A stretch of DNA of 64,000 bases from Ichthyophonus hoferi (taxonomy: Eukaryota; Opisthokonta; Ichthyosporea; Ichthyophonida; Ichthyophonidae), in the NCBI GenBank assembly GCA_002751075.1, contig NAOQ01000140.1, positions 36,792 to 100,791 of the forward strand. Reading direction: 5' to 3'. The translations under genes were made by a program, and so were the position numbers. Positions 1 to 13,499 of the stretch are shown here, piece by piece; the stretch's first letter is position 1; each line of letters opens with the position of its first letter. The notes beneath the pieces are model-generated. The model was not told the DNA's origin. It did no database searches and saw only the letters and a program-made list of their open reading frames with translations.

Positions 1-619
1 CCGTGCCGTTAGTTTAACAAAATGCATACCTGATTCTTGTGGCTTTATGGAAAATACTATTGGTGATAAAATAGTGGGCCACATTTTTAAGATATGATTG
101 ATAGTAGCCTTATAAGATATATTGCAGCCAATGAAGCGCCACATGCATATCGCAATAGACTGGAAATTATATACTTGATCTGATTATCCATATGCTTTTG
201 ATGTACTATATTATAATTACAAAATATCATAATATATTATAAAAATTATATTATAATATATCATAGTATAAAGTAATAAAATACAATATAATATACCATA
301 TAATATAAAACATAAAATATCATCATATAGTGCTTATGTTTTAATCGTCTTTATGTGCATATGTAAAATCATCTCCATGCAATTGCCATATTCGATCTAT
401 TATGGTATATCAATGTCATGAGCGCCAGAACCTTGATGACTTGAGCAGTTCGGAATTAAGGCTAATTTCTATAATAAAATTATATATATAAATAAACTTA
501 CTATTCCTGTTTATATTTTTTAAAAAGTCAATAAAAATTTGACATTGTGGGATAACCATAAATCCGCATGCTTTTTGGCTAATATTATCAGGTATGCTAT
601 ATACTTTTAAGTCCCGGGA

Positions 620-930
620 TCATTGATTGACTCAAGAGCTGTAAAAACTTAACAGAATCTGTGTCAGTTCTAGCGACTTGTCCACAGCTGTCGGGATCAG
701 CAATTGTATATTTGATAGTAATTAATTTTTCTGGACCAGCGGTAGTAATGGTCACTTGATCGAATCTGTTTTTAAGATACAGTTGTTGTGGTAAAAGTTC
801 TATAGAAGGTCTATCTACCGACTCTCTAGGTAACTAGTTGCAGTAATTATACTTCTAGGGATATCTGATTCTATCTCGATAAGGTTGTACTAATGTATCC
901 ATATCTGGCACATTAGCTAATTCACTACAT
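620..930 (-). mobile_element. Decayed dispersed repeat, probable retroelement fossil (family B)
   Basis: This segment shares an ordered series of short blocks with 44160-44480, 48435-48660 and 52490-52790. The blocks include the gacttgtccacagct-type block, the ctttaggtaactggttgtag-type block and a ggggtgctatattactat-type block missing or altered here. The copies have residual coding character on the minus strand. The family is probably an LTR retroelement because a copy lies beside Copia-like RNase H remains near 51.7 kb, but that link is inference. The copy is a fragment and looks old and broken. Confidence 0.45.
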
Positions 931-2979
931 GCAAATCTGTGTATCGACAAATTAAATATAACTACGCGTTCATTCGGAATGATCTTGTAACAAAATTCAT
1001 GAACGATCACAACAATAAAAAGGTGACACATGATTAGTGGAGGCACAGCAAACTGAAAAATAAATAAATTCCCTATGGCTGTGGGGTCTGTAATGTTACT
1101 TTCTGTAAGTTAATGCCATTGGCACCAAAGGTTATGACAATAGGTAGTTTGGCTGCACGAGAATCATTTAGAACTGTTTAGAAGTACTACTAGGACTTCA
1201 ACGTTTTGGTATTTCCTTAGTATAATGTTTGGTCCACAAACACCTTCCCATCTTGAGTCTAGAATATCTAAGATATACTCGTACAAACATATCTTTGTTA
1301 ACATTCTGTTAATATCCTAATGTCTGTAATGACCTTTGTTTTATCCTTGGATATGTATTATCGATGATTTCAGATTCAAGGGGTATTGCTTTTGCTTGGT
1401 TCATTTTATATACGGTATTTATGTAAATAAACATTTATTGTGTGTAAATCTGTTCAATATTATATATATTAAATTCTTTTTTATTATTATTATTTGATGT
1501 AGATGAGATAGCCCAAATAAGAAGGCTGCGTGTAAGTGGTGATGTGTCCTAGTAGATTGGCTCAGATAACCAGTGTTAAACTTAAAAAGTTAAACAATGA
1601 ATAATAACTAGGCGGTCAATGTTCAAAGATAAATAATGGTAGCTCAGGTTACTTTTATCCTATGTTGTATTATATGATGTTATATAATATTATATTTTAT
1701 TGTATTATATTATATGATATGAACCTATATATTATATAGTGTATTATAGTATATAGTCAAGTATATGGTATGGTATATTATGTATTGTATTCAGGATTGG
1801 GTTACTACCATATCCAAATTTACTAAATACTATACTATATTACAGATTATTGTGTTTATTATCTTTAACTATATTAGAATGTTTTGTTATGTATTATATT
1901 TATTATATTAAATCATAATAAATTATATTATATAATATTATAGTATATATTATTAATTACGCTATATATTATTTTATTATATCCTATTCAAGTAGGCACT
2001 ATTTCTTAATATAATATACCCAACTGGGTCTCTTAGCTGTTTCTTGCGTTCTTGTAATCCCGTGAGAGAAGCGAAAGTATTTCTGGAGACAATAAAGCAA
2101 TACTTACTAGGACTTTAAGATGGGCCTGTATAGAGGTTTTGCACCGTTAGACTAGACTCGAGTATTTTAAAACTACTTTTGTTTATTTATACTGCCTTTT
2201 TCTTAGATACAAACTTGTAATCCCTCTTGCTCTCGCTTTTTTTCTGGCTTTATTTATAAAACATAATAATAATAAGGAACATTCTATGTATCTAAATACA
2301 GTGGAAGTTTTGGGTTAAACAATTTCTCCCTTCTCACACGCCCCAGGTTTTAAGCCGTATCTCCGTAAAGTGTGTAGCTTTAATATAATATAATATACTA
2401 AACGTATTCTTATTCCAAAGTGCCTAGAAGATCGAATGTGAAACAATTAAAATTAGCGAGATATTAATTTTACAAGAAAAAAAAAAAAAAAAAACAGAAG
2501 TATTCTGTCTTCTAAGTAAAAAAATGAAATACGATATCATTAGGAGAAAAAATATCGCTTAATTCTTTTATTTATGAAAATGATAGCTTACCTTGCCCTT
2601 TTCAAGCAGCTGTGGTATATTTGATACTCGTTCATTTTTATAACATAGAAATACATCCTTTACATTGTACCTATATTGTTCAAGAAAGTGTTAATTTATC
2701 TATACACTGAGCTGTATAACAATAACGTAACCATATCCAATTGCACGTTGAAGTATATTGTAATATATATATATATATAAACCCACCTAAGTTTGTTGCG
2801 TAATATCTCGACTGGAAAAGTTCGTGTCCACTTGATATAACACCGATACAGTCGAAGAACATCAACACGTAGAGAGCGCCCACTCTGCATTCTACATACT
2901 TTCAGTGAGACGTTATTAGTATATACTGGGTTAAAGTCTTATTAAATCATGCACAATAGTGTTGATATACATACATATT

Positions 2980-3105
2980 AGAGAAAGGAATATTTATTTA
3001 ATTTAGATATTTATTTACACAAATATATTAGAATTATAATATAATGATCTAATATTATCATATTAAATGATCCCGTCTCTACTTATTTCCGACAATAAAT
3101 ATATG
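2980..3105 (-). mobile_element. LTR-like fragment
   Basis: The segment shows the order ggaatatttatttaatttagatattt, then cccgtctctacttatttccgacaa. The same order is seen at 16262-16473, and in reverse complement at 41636-42050. The outer end read on the minus strand resembles the TGTTGG start typical of LTRs but has drifted. It is a fragment with no internal region beside it. Confidence 0.35.
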
Positions 3106-3488
3106 CAGTCTTTATCTTTGGGCGTCATGCACTAATAAGCAGCGAATGATTGATAATACATGCATACACGCATAAATTATGGCGTTAGTTAATTTCACCG
3201 TAAATAGCATGAAAAATCATACACAACATTTTGATTATAGTTTTCATTAATTGCCATACTACAGCCTAATACACCAGTATTATACAATCTAAGAGATTTT
3301 TTGATCTGAAATTATTCATTATTCATGTAATCTTCGCAGAAATCATTTTTCAACACTAAACCATTTAATAAAACGAATGAATTTAACAATAAATCAATCA
3401 ATAAACACGTAACATAGTATATATTATATAAATGTAGAACACGTAAAAGTACTAGTTATCACCATTTTATAACGTAAGTAAGAGAAAC

Positions 3489-6400
3489 ATGGACTCGGAA
3501 ACTCAAGACCCAGTGGTCGAGCCCCACGATATGTCTTGTTTCTTTGACAACGGAGACAAGGTTCTTAAAATGTTTGAACATGGTACCAAGGCAAAAGGGT
3601 CCTCTATACTCCAGCGACGTCTTCCCATGGACAAAACAAATTGTTTCTATATCGGAGAGGTTGTTAAGCTGCCGAATGATGATAAACATTTAGAAGTACA
3701 CTGGCAATGTACAGTTGATGCTAAGCGTAATGTAGTTCCAAATTATCGCAAAAGAAAAGTTAAAATTGAAACACTGGTTCATTTGCTACAACCAGGTGCG
3801 TAAGTTGTGGTGGTTTCTTGCTTGTTTCGGTGTCAGACGTTACTATGAAAGATTAATATCATATGCCCATGGTCATAGCATGGATAGAAGTTAATGGTAG
3901 TAAATATTTTTATGTATTGTATTTTTGATATGGTGGTAGAGGCAAATATGAAGGTAAGACTAGTGGCAATATATATGTACAATTGATAAAGATATCAGAT
4001 GAAACTAGTGTGGATGGTATATATATATGTCAAAAAATTAGGGAGGCTGGACAATTACATTTGCAAATTATCAGATTTGATATTATGTTCCGACATTTCT
4101 ATGTATGCCCTCAAAGAATAGAGTTGATTAGAGAGAAATAATGCATATATATACAATAAAATACATTATAATATATATATACTATAATATATTGCAATAG
4201 AATATAATACATCTATATATACAATACAATATACTATAATGCAATATAACATATATATCTATATATACTTATGTGATTGAAATAATTGTAGAGGGGATTA
4301 GTGAGAGAGGCGGAAGATATTCTGTAAGGATGGATGTAAAGGGAAACAGAGATAGATAAATAGGCAGATATATATACATAGGGAGTTGACAGGGAGTGAT
4401 AATCGTCGATTAACTATTATAGGGAAGGAGGGGAGAGATAGGAATAGATATTGTGAGGTGAGAGTAGTTGGAGTGGATAAGAGGAAAGGAAGGGGAAATA
4501 ATGAAGGGGTGGGCGTAGGATAGAAAGGTAACGAGAACATAATGAGATAAATTGTTATGAAGAGAACACGTAAAAGAACACAATACAGAGGAATAGAAAC
4601 AGATAATGGAAATGTGATAATGAAAGATGGGAAAGAGAGAAAGGGAGAAAGAGAGAGAGAAAAAGAGAGAGAGAGATGTGGGGGGGAAGAGAGAGAGGGA
4701 GAGGGAATCAATTTGAATTTCACTTGCTATATGTAACATAACATAACACGATATACTCTTCTTTCTATAGGAGTACCGGATAAATCCGGTTGTACCTGTC
4801 GTGCTAAATTAATTGTAAGGGAGTCTTTCATGCATCTATAATGTGTTGTAGTGTGTAGAATAATGTACATATATGTGTCCTATATTTATACGCATATTTA
4901 TTGTAGTGCATAATCGCGTGCTCCTTCCTTTGTGTTGTTTTATGCGTATACACTTGTATACATTCTATGTATGTATGTATGTATGTATGTAGTCATGGTC
5001 ATGTCATTGTTGCTTGGCATGGTTTATAGGTTTGTGTTTGAGGATGTATGTAATATATTAAGGTACTATTACTTTGTTGCTTTGTAGTATTTGTGGATGG
5101 CGAGTAGTTTGAGTTGTATCGCAATGTTGTTTTACTTTGTGTTTCTTTATATATGTCTAGGCATGCTACTCGTGTATATATATGTTTTTATGTATATATT
5201 TATGTAAAGGAGTATGTATATAAATGTGTATATATTATTTAAGATTATTTCTCACGGTCTTTCTTACTGTTACATCGATTGGGGATACCATTGTATGACT
5301 AATGAAGGTTTTATTATCATATATATTTTTAGTTATCTTAACCTAACTTGGGTTATGTCATTTACCTAGCCCACTCAATCCACCCTCCACCTCCCTAATT
5401 TGGACTACAGTACCATTTTGGATTGGCCAAGAGCAAGCGATTATATGAGAATTGGTTTGTACCACCCCTTACAGTAGACCCTATAAGTACCATATCTACG
5501 ATAGATACAGCTCAGGCTGAAGTGGTTGGGGCGGAAGAAATAGATGCGAAACATTTGAGGGCACCCGAGACACGCAAGGTATGTGAGTGTGGTTTGGCTT
5601 TGTGGTATATGAATTTATTTTTTTGATGCTTAGAAATGATAAGGCGAGGTTATTTTATATACATTAGACGACCCATAACATTTTTTTCTGGTTTATGATA
5701 TGGATGAGTAAAATTTAGTTATTCAATCAATGGTTTATATATAGTATTATCATTTAATATTGATTAAGAAAATAACTGGTTCCCTTATATAGTTATTAGA
5801 TTTGGTATTCTATTGGCTAGAACAATGTAAGTTATAATATGTATATCTAAGGTAGGAGGGTAAGTGCAATAAATGTTCTAATGTCAAAGAGGTTCAAAGA
5901 GAACCAATAGGGTGGGCGGGAGTGTAGAGACAGAGAACTGAAGATTATACTCAAATGTAGACATACATACATATATACGTGCATACTATCATACTATCGG
6001 ACTATCGGATTATCATATATATATGTATGGTTTAACTTATTACTATTAAACATGTTAAAGAGGTTCGAAGAGTACTAACAGGGTAGGGGTCTATGTAGAG
6101 ACAACGGGCGGAAGATTATATTTTACTTGAGCGGACAACCATGTTGAGTTGGAGGCCAGACGTTATCGATGATGCTCTAAAGTAAGTGGATAAAAATCAT
6201 GTACGAATTATATCCCAATTGAAAATTTTAATTCCTTTTATCATTGTTCTAAACTAACAAGTGAGATATAATATTAATTTATCTATCATTATCGAGTGAA
6301 AATATCTCGTTTACTACTATCATATAATGCACCGAGATATAGTTCTGTAACTCGGAGCCAAGTTTTAGATATATGTAATGCCTACTTTGTATATTGGTTG

Positions 6401-9400
6401 ACATAAGCGAATCAATAAGATATGATATGTGTATCAGTATGTGGGAAACAATCCAGTTCCCTACTACTATGATGCCCACTTTGTAGATTAATTATTATCT
6501 CTACCAATGGGGAATTGTCAATAATAATTTTAATAACCCATACTTTATGTTCCTCCCTCTTTAAACTTCATTTGCAATAAGAGTCATTGATTTATTCGAC
6601 TGATTTGTATGGAAAAGAGAGAAAATATGCCAAGACTCCGCTAATTATAATATAATAATGTTATAATATAGTAATATACTATAATAAGATAATGTGCTAT
6701 AATAGAATTATACTATAATATAATAATGTACTATAATAGAGTAATATATTATAAAATAATAATATGATATAATAGGATAATATACTACAATATAATAATA
6801 TAGTACAATAGAATAATATATCATGATAGAATAATGGTATAGGGTTGTATAAATTATCATGCTATTTCTAAATGAATTCATCTAATATTTCAAAAATTCG
6901 TCAATTTATCTCAACGTGTTATTTATCGAAGATAAAATACACTACTGTACAAGAACTGTACAGATACTATACTGTCATACTATCATATTTTTATAATATT
7001 ATACTATTGTACTATTGTACTATTACACTGGTGCACTATTGTGGTCTCATATATACTATTATTACTTGTATTCTATTCAAGGTGGTTAGAAGCTGCTGCT
7101 CACTAGTTATATTTCTGATCTACTAAGACCTATTTTCTATTATGTTTGGATAACACGTTCTATTACTGCTACTATGCCACTATGTAGCAACCCATATCTT
7201 CCTTTTCCTACTATTACTACTATGATCTTGTATCAAATTATTCTTTTGTTACTGTACATTCATTGTTACCATTGTATATACTTATATATGTAATGCAGGT
7301 ATGTCGGACTAGATAGATCTACTAAAAACTATACTTTTAGTTGGCCTGCTGCAGATCCTTTGATGCCCTTTCAAGAGTAGGTGATATAATATATGAAGAA
7401 GACATATCCTACATATACTGTGTATTTTTCTACATACTATATATACTATACATACTATATATATTTTAAATACTCTGCACACTATACATACTATACACAT
7501 TATCATTATACACACTATACACACTACACATGTTTCTATTATACTAGGAAACACTGTTGTTTATTTTAAATGTGTAGTTCACCTTTATACTACTATTTGT
7601 AAAAAATATACTCTATTCCCTACTCATTTTTTCTCACGCCATGATTCTCCACCTCCTATTACTAGTCCGAGCGAGTATGCCGATGACTTCATAGATAGCG
7701 ATAGTGATTTTGTTGAGAATGAAGCCTCTACGTTTACTGTAATGCAACCATTTGTAACCAATACAACCATGCCTGCAATGATAGATGGGGGAACCAACGG
7801 AGAGATGAAAAGATTAGAGAAAGAGATTTCTATCATGGCTTGCAATATGTATGACGCCTTAGACGAAAGGTATGTGCATATGTGCATATGGGTGTGAAGT
7901 TGCATATGTATATGCATGTGGTGCTTGTATATAGTGGTGCGGATAGGATGGAGTGTAGGTATATTTTGGTGGATATTGTGTGGTATGTCTGTCTGCTTGT
8001 CTCTTGTCTGAGGCTACTGCAATATGCATGTACATACACTAAACCTGCCAATATAGACCTGCTTGACTGTATGTGACATGTTAGAGGCTGCTTAAATACT
8101 CTGCCTAAAGACTAATAATGTTCTGAACTGATAAGTTTTAAAAGCATACAGATGTCTTTGTGATTATCCTACTACCCTATTATTCTATTATCCTATTATC
8201 TTATTATCCAATTTATATTCTTTAAAATGTGTAAGCGTTTTTTTGACTGTGTTCAAATGGTTGCTAGTTAACTTAGGTTACGATATAATATAATATAATA
8301 TTGAAATGTAATAAAATATAGTATGATGTAACATGCCTGTGTAAAATTGCTATGAGATTCCCTACCTCTTAAGTAATCCTTAGGTGTTTGAAGTAGTTAG
8401 GAAAATAGAATGTTAGATTGATTTCAACTATATGCTAGCATAATACATAAAATAGATACGTTTTATTGCCTAATACTAGCAGTTGATTATGTAATTGCTT
8501 AATTAAGTAATCTCTGCAGCGTATTACTCATGTTCCAACACAAACTAAGCAAATCTCAATGCGTAATCGTAACCTGGGATCAATGTATTACAATTTCGGT
8601 GTTTTGTAGATTGAGTAGTATGGTAAATTGGATTTGTATTATAGGTTATTCTTAATTAATTAATTAAGGAATCATTTTAACGTATTACACGACCAATCAG
8701 AGCGAAGAGCCGAATTCCAGACTGCCAATCCTTTATCAGCGATTTATCTGGGCGAGTTGCAGAGGCGGTGACAGCGGTAGGATTGAAGGCAGTAGAGCTG
8801 GCTGCCAAGAAATACTGTGTATCTAGAACCTCTAAGGGTGAACGTGTTGCGTAAGTGACGTAGTATGGTCTATATGGCATACATGGTATATATATATATA
8901 TCTCTCTCTCTTTCCCCCCACCCCACTTCCACAGCTATGCACCCTCTTATTACTCTTATAACATTCTAATATGGTTCTTTGGCTTGTTATATATATATAT
9001 ATTTCTATTGTTACCATATCAATTAGTCCACCACCTGACATGTGTCATTGCCAGAGCAACGACTTAAAACAAAGACATGGTCTACTATGCTTACGCTATA
9101 GTTTTACCGTTTAAATAGATGTAACATGGACTTAGTTACAATGTAGATAGTCAAACCTTCCTTGATTCAAGATATCTAACTATATATATACCTCTTTAGT
9201 AAAAGATGTCGATATGCCGATACTACTCGTGATTGGAGAATGATTTTGGCAGCGGCCGATGCTCTACAGTTTCCAAAACAGTACGATCACCAAATCATGC
9301 AACTTTTATATCTTACATCCATTGCATTGTACCCTCTTTCTTTGTGTTATTCTGCCTTTATTCCCATATTGATTTCTCTCGCTTAATGAACCAACAACAG

Positions 9401-10737
9401 AAGGGTAGAGTGGTTTAGGGTGGATGTAGTTACAGTAAATCCGAGCATATATCGTATGTATATATTAGATAGTTATATTATATGTATACATGTATAGTTT
9501 CATTATATTACATATGTTTTTTATCATATATATAGTGTATTGTAGCATATAGGTGAAGACAAACAAGAACATGTACTCTCTTTAGCTTATTACTACCTCT
9601 AAGTTATCTATGGTATTGGTATCACTCCCTGTTGGAACATGTGTAGTATGTTACAACAATTCCTTAATTAATTAATTAATTATATTATAATATAAAATAT
9701 ATTCTATTTATTTATGATCTGTTATTAATCAATATTAAATAATATTTGGCTAATACGTACATTAATGGGGATTATTCATCAAACTTACGTAATAATGATT
9801 CAGATTGAGATGAGTTCCTGTAAACTATATTATATTAGGTATACCATTTCATCCAAATTCAGTCTCACCTAATCATACGTGTTTAGAATGGTGTAAATTA
9901 GCCAATGTGTTGTTAAGACGGGGCTTCTAGTTTTGTTTACACTATAGTCCACCACCTGACATGCGTTATTGTCAGGGTAACGGCTTAAGATAGAAACAGG
10001 ATATATTATCTTTACCTTATATTTTTATATTTTACTGTTATAACATAACATTCCCAGCCTAGTATTATGATTCATTTGGTGTATGTAGTTAGAATATATA
10101 TATATTGATCGAGTCAACGCCGGATGTTAATAATATTAGCAAATGGATAGTGTGATTAATAGCATTGTTAATACTATCAGTATCTCTTGTAATGACTGAC
10201 ATTATATAGTATGATATATTCATATAGAGTATGATATAGTAGGATGTAGCTTGGCCTATAATCACTCTCCTTGCTTATAATGGCAATGATTTAATCGGTT
10301 TCACTGTCTTGTGGGATGTTGAAATGCTTCAGCCACTTTTACTATTGCTTATCTAGCCCCGAATCTGTCTAAGACATAATTACCGAGTGAAACCTCGTTC
10401 TCACCGTTTTTTCTTCTTAACATAGAAGCCTGATCCCATTATTCTCTTCGGTGTCCATAGCAAGTTAAGCCCCATTGTAGCTGTATTCTGTATTAGTGCT
10501 ATCTAGGTAACAGATCTACAATACGTTACCTGTAATATGTAATATCGGTTACTAGTGTGTTGATTACTAACATGTTTGTACATTGTATCACGATATCACA
10601 GATTGATAGCCGCTTCTGAAATCAAACTAAATGGATTCTACAGTTGGAGTGACGATAATAATAGTGAGCAACAACAGTTACCAGACAACACCAACTCCTC
10701 TAATACTATAGCATCAATTGAAGGCAATGATATATAA
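3489..10737 (+). CDS. Hypothetical protein, nine-exon gene (416 aa), unrecognised
   Basis: Exons 3489-3795, 4771-4814, 5411-5578, 6099-6181, 7299-7376, 7666-7869, 8701-8850, 9200-9280 and 10602-10737 join in phase with GT-AG borders and give 416 residues from the ATG at 3489. Each exon is richer in GC and less biased in composition than its introns. I do not recognise the family. Residues about 55-102 look like a small SH3/Tudor-like beta barrel (FYIGEVVKLPNDDKHLEVHW). Residues 229-246 are strongly acidic. About 260-370 is predicted helical and Ala/Lys-rich. The C-terminus is Asn/Gln/Ser-rich. There is no signal peptide or membrane segment. The junction at 9280 uses a weak donor (GTACGA). Without it, exon 8 would run into a hydrophobic, pyrimidine-rich frame ending at 9386, which I judge to be intron. 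A nuclear adaptor is possible, but function is unknown. Confidence 0.7.
5881..6130 (+). repeat. Tandem duplication over the 3' splice site of exon 4 (exon echo)
   Basis: A segment at 5881-5960 (aaagaggttcaaagagaacc, then gtagagaca, then gaagattata) is a diverged copy of 6050-6120, which carries the branch/acceptor region and first bases of exon 4 of the hypothetical gene. The acceptor-like gtag positions are 171 bp apart. Only the second copy continues in frame. Confidence 0.65.
9026..9110 (+). repeat. Short dispersed repeat in intron 7
   Basis: The block agtccaccacctgacatg, then cattgccag, then acgacttaa recurs at 9945-10020 and 63640-63690, so three copies are in this window. It lies inside intron 7 of the hypothetical gene. 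No coding or tRNA-like part is visible. Confidence 0.6.
9760..10030 (+). repeat. Dispersed repeat, about 260 bp, in intron 8
   Basis: The segment matches 63440-63700 through most of its length: catcaaacttacg, gattgagat-gagttcctg, a TATTATATT block, cagtctcac, gtttagaat-gtataaatta, ggggcttctagttttgttta and the ccacctgac block. Both copies are on the same strand and start in intron sequence. It has no coding potential and could be a non-autonomous element or part of an LTR. No target duplication was identified. Confidence 0.6.
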
Positions 10738-11269
10738 CCGATTAATAATATCCTTGGTAACTATTGCTACTCAGCCAGTATATGTTATATCATCTCCAAC
10801 CAACGGCTATGCTTTACTGATTTTCCAATCAAAAGCACGGGTTATCATGCGTGGCGAATCGCATTTAACTGAGCTATTATTAGCCAGTTTGATTTCTGTT
10901 ACAAGGGTCAGCTGAAATCGACCCTCTTCTATTCCCTCATTGAAATAGTTTATTTATTCTTGCTAATAATTTATGTAGTGGTCTAGGCTGCAGTCCCTGG
11001 TTGTCAAGTGAGATGCTACACCAACAGTAGTAACAGTAATAACAGTTGGATATAGCCATTTGGCATATATATATATATTGAATACTTAATATTCATTCAA
11101 GTATATAAGCATCATCTTAGAATGTATAGCAGTCGAATCATAACATCTTTTCTTATTTTAAAATGCACTTAAATGGTGTACTGTTTTTGACATATTTGAC
11201 TATTAAATACAAATACTTTAATATAACCTTTTTCTTGATACAATGATATGGTATATGATATATACATGT

Positions 11270-11600
11270 GATCATAGATTAGCCGTTGATGCAATTATAT
11301 CAATGATTGGGTCAGCAATATGTTTGATCAACCATGACCTTGACCAATAAATTAATCTTACCATTGTTAATTTATAGTTATTTAGAATTCCCAGTAAATA
11401 CTACGGATTTGCATGGCGATTTATTATTCCCTCAGTCAATCTCAACGAGTCCCAATCATATAAGCGTATGTGCATATTGTAACCCAATCAAATGGTTTGC
11501 ACGCAATATCTGGTTAGTAACATCTTACGTTTTTGACTCCACATAATATGTTCAAAACGATAACTATGACAGCTACCATGTATCCCAATAGGATACGTTA
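11270..11600 (+). mobile_element. Decayed repeat copy (family A, Copia-associated)
   Basis: The start (tagattagccgttgat, then gatcaaccatgacc, then aataaattaatcttacc) matches 51270-51360 on the same strand and 24580-24690 in reverse complement. The copy at 51 kb runs on towards a Copia-type RNase H remnant, so this is most likely part of a Copia element. It is a fragment and appears broken and old. Confidence 0.5.
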
Positions 11601-12038
11601 ATGACACAGTATATTGTCTTTGCATTGATTGCAATTATGCATAAATGTAAATGCAGTAACATCCATAAGAGGGCGGCTCCACAGACTTCTATAGCTGTGA
11701 AAGAACTATGCCAAGAGTTGGCTGGTTTCCAATAAACTGAATGATATACTTTCCAGACCCTGAAGTCTGTGGATAAGTTACTCGAACTACCATAGATTAC
11801 TATGTTTCATTCAAATATTCAGATTAATAATTAATTACAGTATAGAGGTATTTTTAAGACAAGTTGGGTGTAAGAATAAGGATTTATATTTTAGGTATAT
11901 ACTAGGATGTATGTTGTGTTAATGTGGAGATAAAATTATAATCAATACCATTACTTTAAACGTAATACCTTCTACCGTAAAATATAAATCTTGGATCTAT
12001 CGGTGAAACCCCCTGGCAAACTCCAATTAATTAAAGGT

Positions 12039-12739
12039 TAGATGAAATTAACCAATCAAATAGCGCAGTGTGAGATTAGTCACTCAATAATCAATAAAAT
12101 AAAATAAAATAAATCTAATTACTTTTAACTTAATACCAACAGTTCTCATTATGTGTACNNNNNNNNNNNNNNNNNNNNNNNNNNNNNNNNNNNNNNNNNN
12201 NNNNNNNNNNNNNNNNNNNNNNNNNNNNNNNNNNNNNNNNNNNNNNNNNNNNNNNNNNNNNNNNNNNNNNNNNNNNNNNNNNNNNNNNNNNNNNNNNNNN
12301 NNNNNNNNNNNNNNNNNNNNNNNNNNNNNNNNNNNNNNNNNNNNNNNNNNNNNNNNNNNNNNNNNNNNNNNNNNNNNNNNNNNNNNNNNNNNNNNNNNNN
12401 NNNNNNNNNNNNNNNNNNNNNNNNNNNNNNNNNNNNNNNNNNNNNNNNNNNNNNNNNNNNNNNNNNNNNNNNNNNNNNNNNNNNNNNNNNNNNNNNNNNN
12501 NNNNNNNNNNNNNNNNNNNNNNNNNNNNNNNNNNNNNNNNNNNNNNNNNNNNNNNNNNNNNNNNNNNNNNNNNNNNNNNNNNNNNNNNNNNNNNNNNNNN
12601 NNNNNNNNNNNNNNNNNNNTAGATGAAATTAACCAATCAAATAGCGCAGTGTGAGATTAGTCACTCAATAATCAATAAAATAAAATAAAATAAATCTAAT
12701 TACTTTTAACTTAATACCAACAGTTCTCATTATGTGTAC
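12039..12739. repeat. N gap flanked by an identical 120-bp direct repeat
   Basis: The N run occupies 12159-12619. The 120 bases before it (12039-12158) and after it (12620-12739) look identical base for base. In a region where other repeats are well diverged, this is best read as the same sequence placed on both sides of a scaffold gap. A very recent tandem duplication is the alternative. Confidence 0.85.
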
Positions 12740-13499
12740 AATGATACTAATATTACTCTATATATGGAATAATAGTTGATATCGCATAATTGGTCCTTTA
12801 TGAGACTATCGTAAATTAAAATTGTAGAATCAATCAATAACTTACCAAATTAGTCAGATGAGATCAGAAAAGATAACAAGATTACCATAGCCCACTGTAT
12901 CACATTATATTATCTTTTAATATATTGTATTATATATTGTATTGTATACCTACATATGGTGTTATACTTATAACTATACACGGGACAATAACTCTTAGAG
13001 GTATATCACACAAGACTATATAACTGGGGCATAAATATCACAATTCATCACACACAAATATGTAGGCATAAAGGAATATATATATATAAATTCATAAATA
13101 AAAAATTGCCTGCCTTCCACTCTTTCCTTCGCACTCTGGTCCTTACAATTCATTCTTTTTCGTTTTCCTTTTTTTAATTTTTTTTTGCTTTCATTTCTTC
13201 TTCTTCTTCCACCCACCTCTCCCCCCTCCCAATACCTCCTGCCAATCAACATCATCTCAAATTGAAAGAGCACAACATCGTGCAGTCCAAAACCAAAATA
13301 TGTATCTATATCCATATCTATATCTATGAGTAGATATTTATAAATGACTGTATGTAATGTATTCGCCAGAACTTGTTACAGAAAAAGGAGAAGAATTTTT
13401 TTTTAAACTGTTGTAATCTATAGTAATAGTAATAGTAATAGTAATACATCTATAACATTAATCTTCTTTAGCCTAACAATAACATGTCAAACTATAGAA

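Larger units (their letters stand above)
1..3488. other. Intergenic AT-rich region, no gene seen
   Basis: No open frame here has coding character, splice context or recognisable similarity. The stretch holds (AT)n and TATAAT-like simple sequence, a run of about 20 A at 2476, one decayed repeat copy (620-930) and one LTR-like fragment (about 2980-3105), both listed separately. It ends at the start codon of the hypothetical gene at 3489. Confidence 0.6.
10738..13499. other. Intergenic region with one fossil and an assembly gap
   Basis: No gene is seen between the hypothetical gene and EBPL. The region holds a retroelement-like fragment (11270-11600), an 11-bp perfect inverted repeat (11679-11689 with 11762-11772), the N gap, and a pyrimidine-rich tract at 13110-13250 whose open frame on the minus strand is a composition artefact. 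Confidence 0.55.

Noticed and set aside
4298-4739. Open frames of 109 and 141 codons on the minus strand
   Set aside because: They are produced by a GA-rich tract and consist mainly of Ser, Leu, Phe and Pro; there is no family similarity.
9281-9386. Read-through of exon 8 of the hypothetical gene to a stop at 9386
   Set aside because: The sequence is hydrophobic and pyrimidine-rich like an intron, and a later exon (10602-10737) fits in phase with hydrophilic, coding-like sequence.
12130-12654. Open frames across the N gap
   Set aside because: They consist of unknown bases only.
13016-13315. 99-codon minus frame rich in Arg, Lys and Gly
   Set aside because: It lies on a pyrimidine-rich tract with no splice context or family match.
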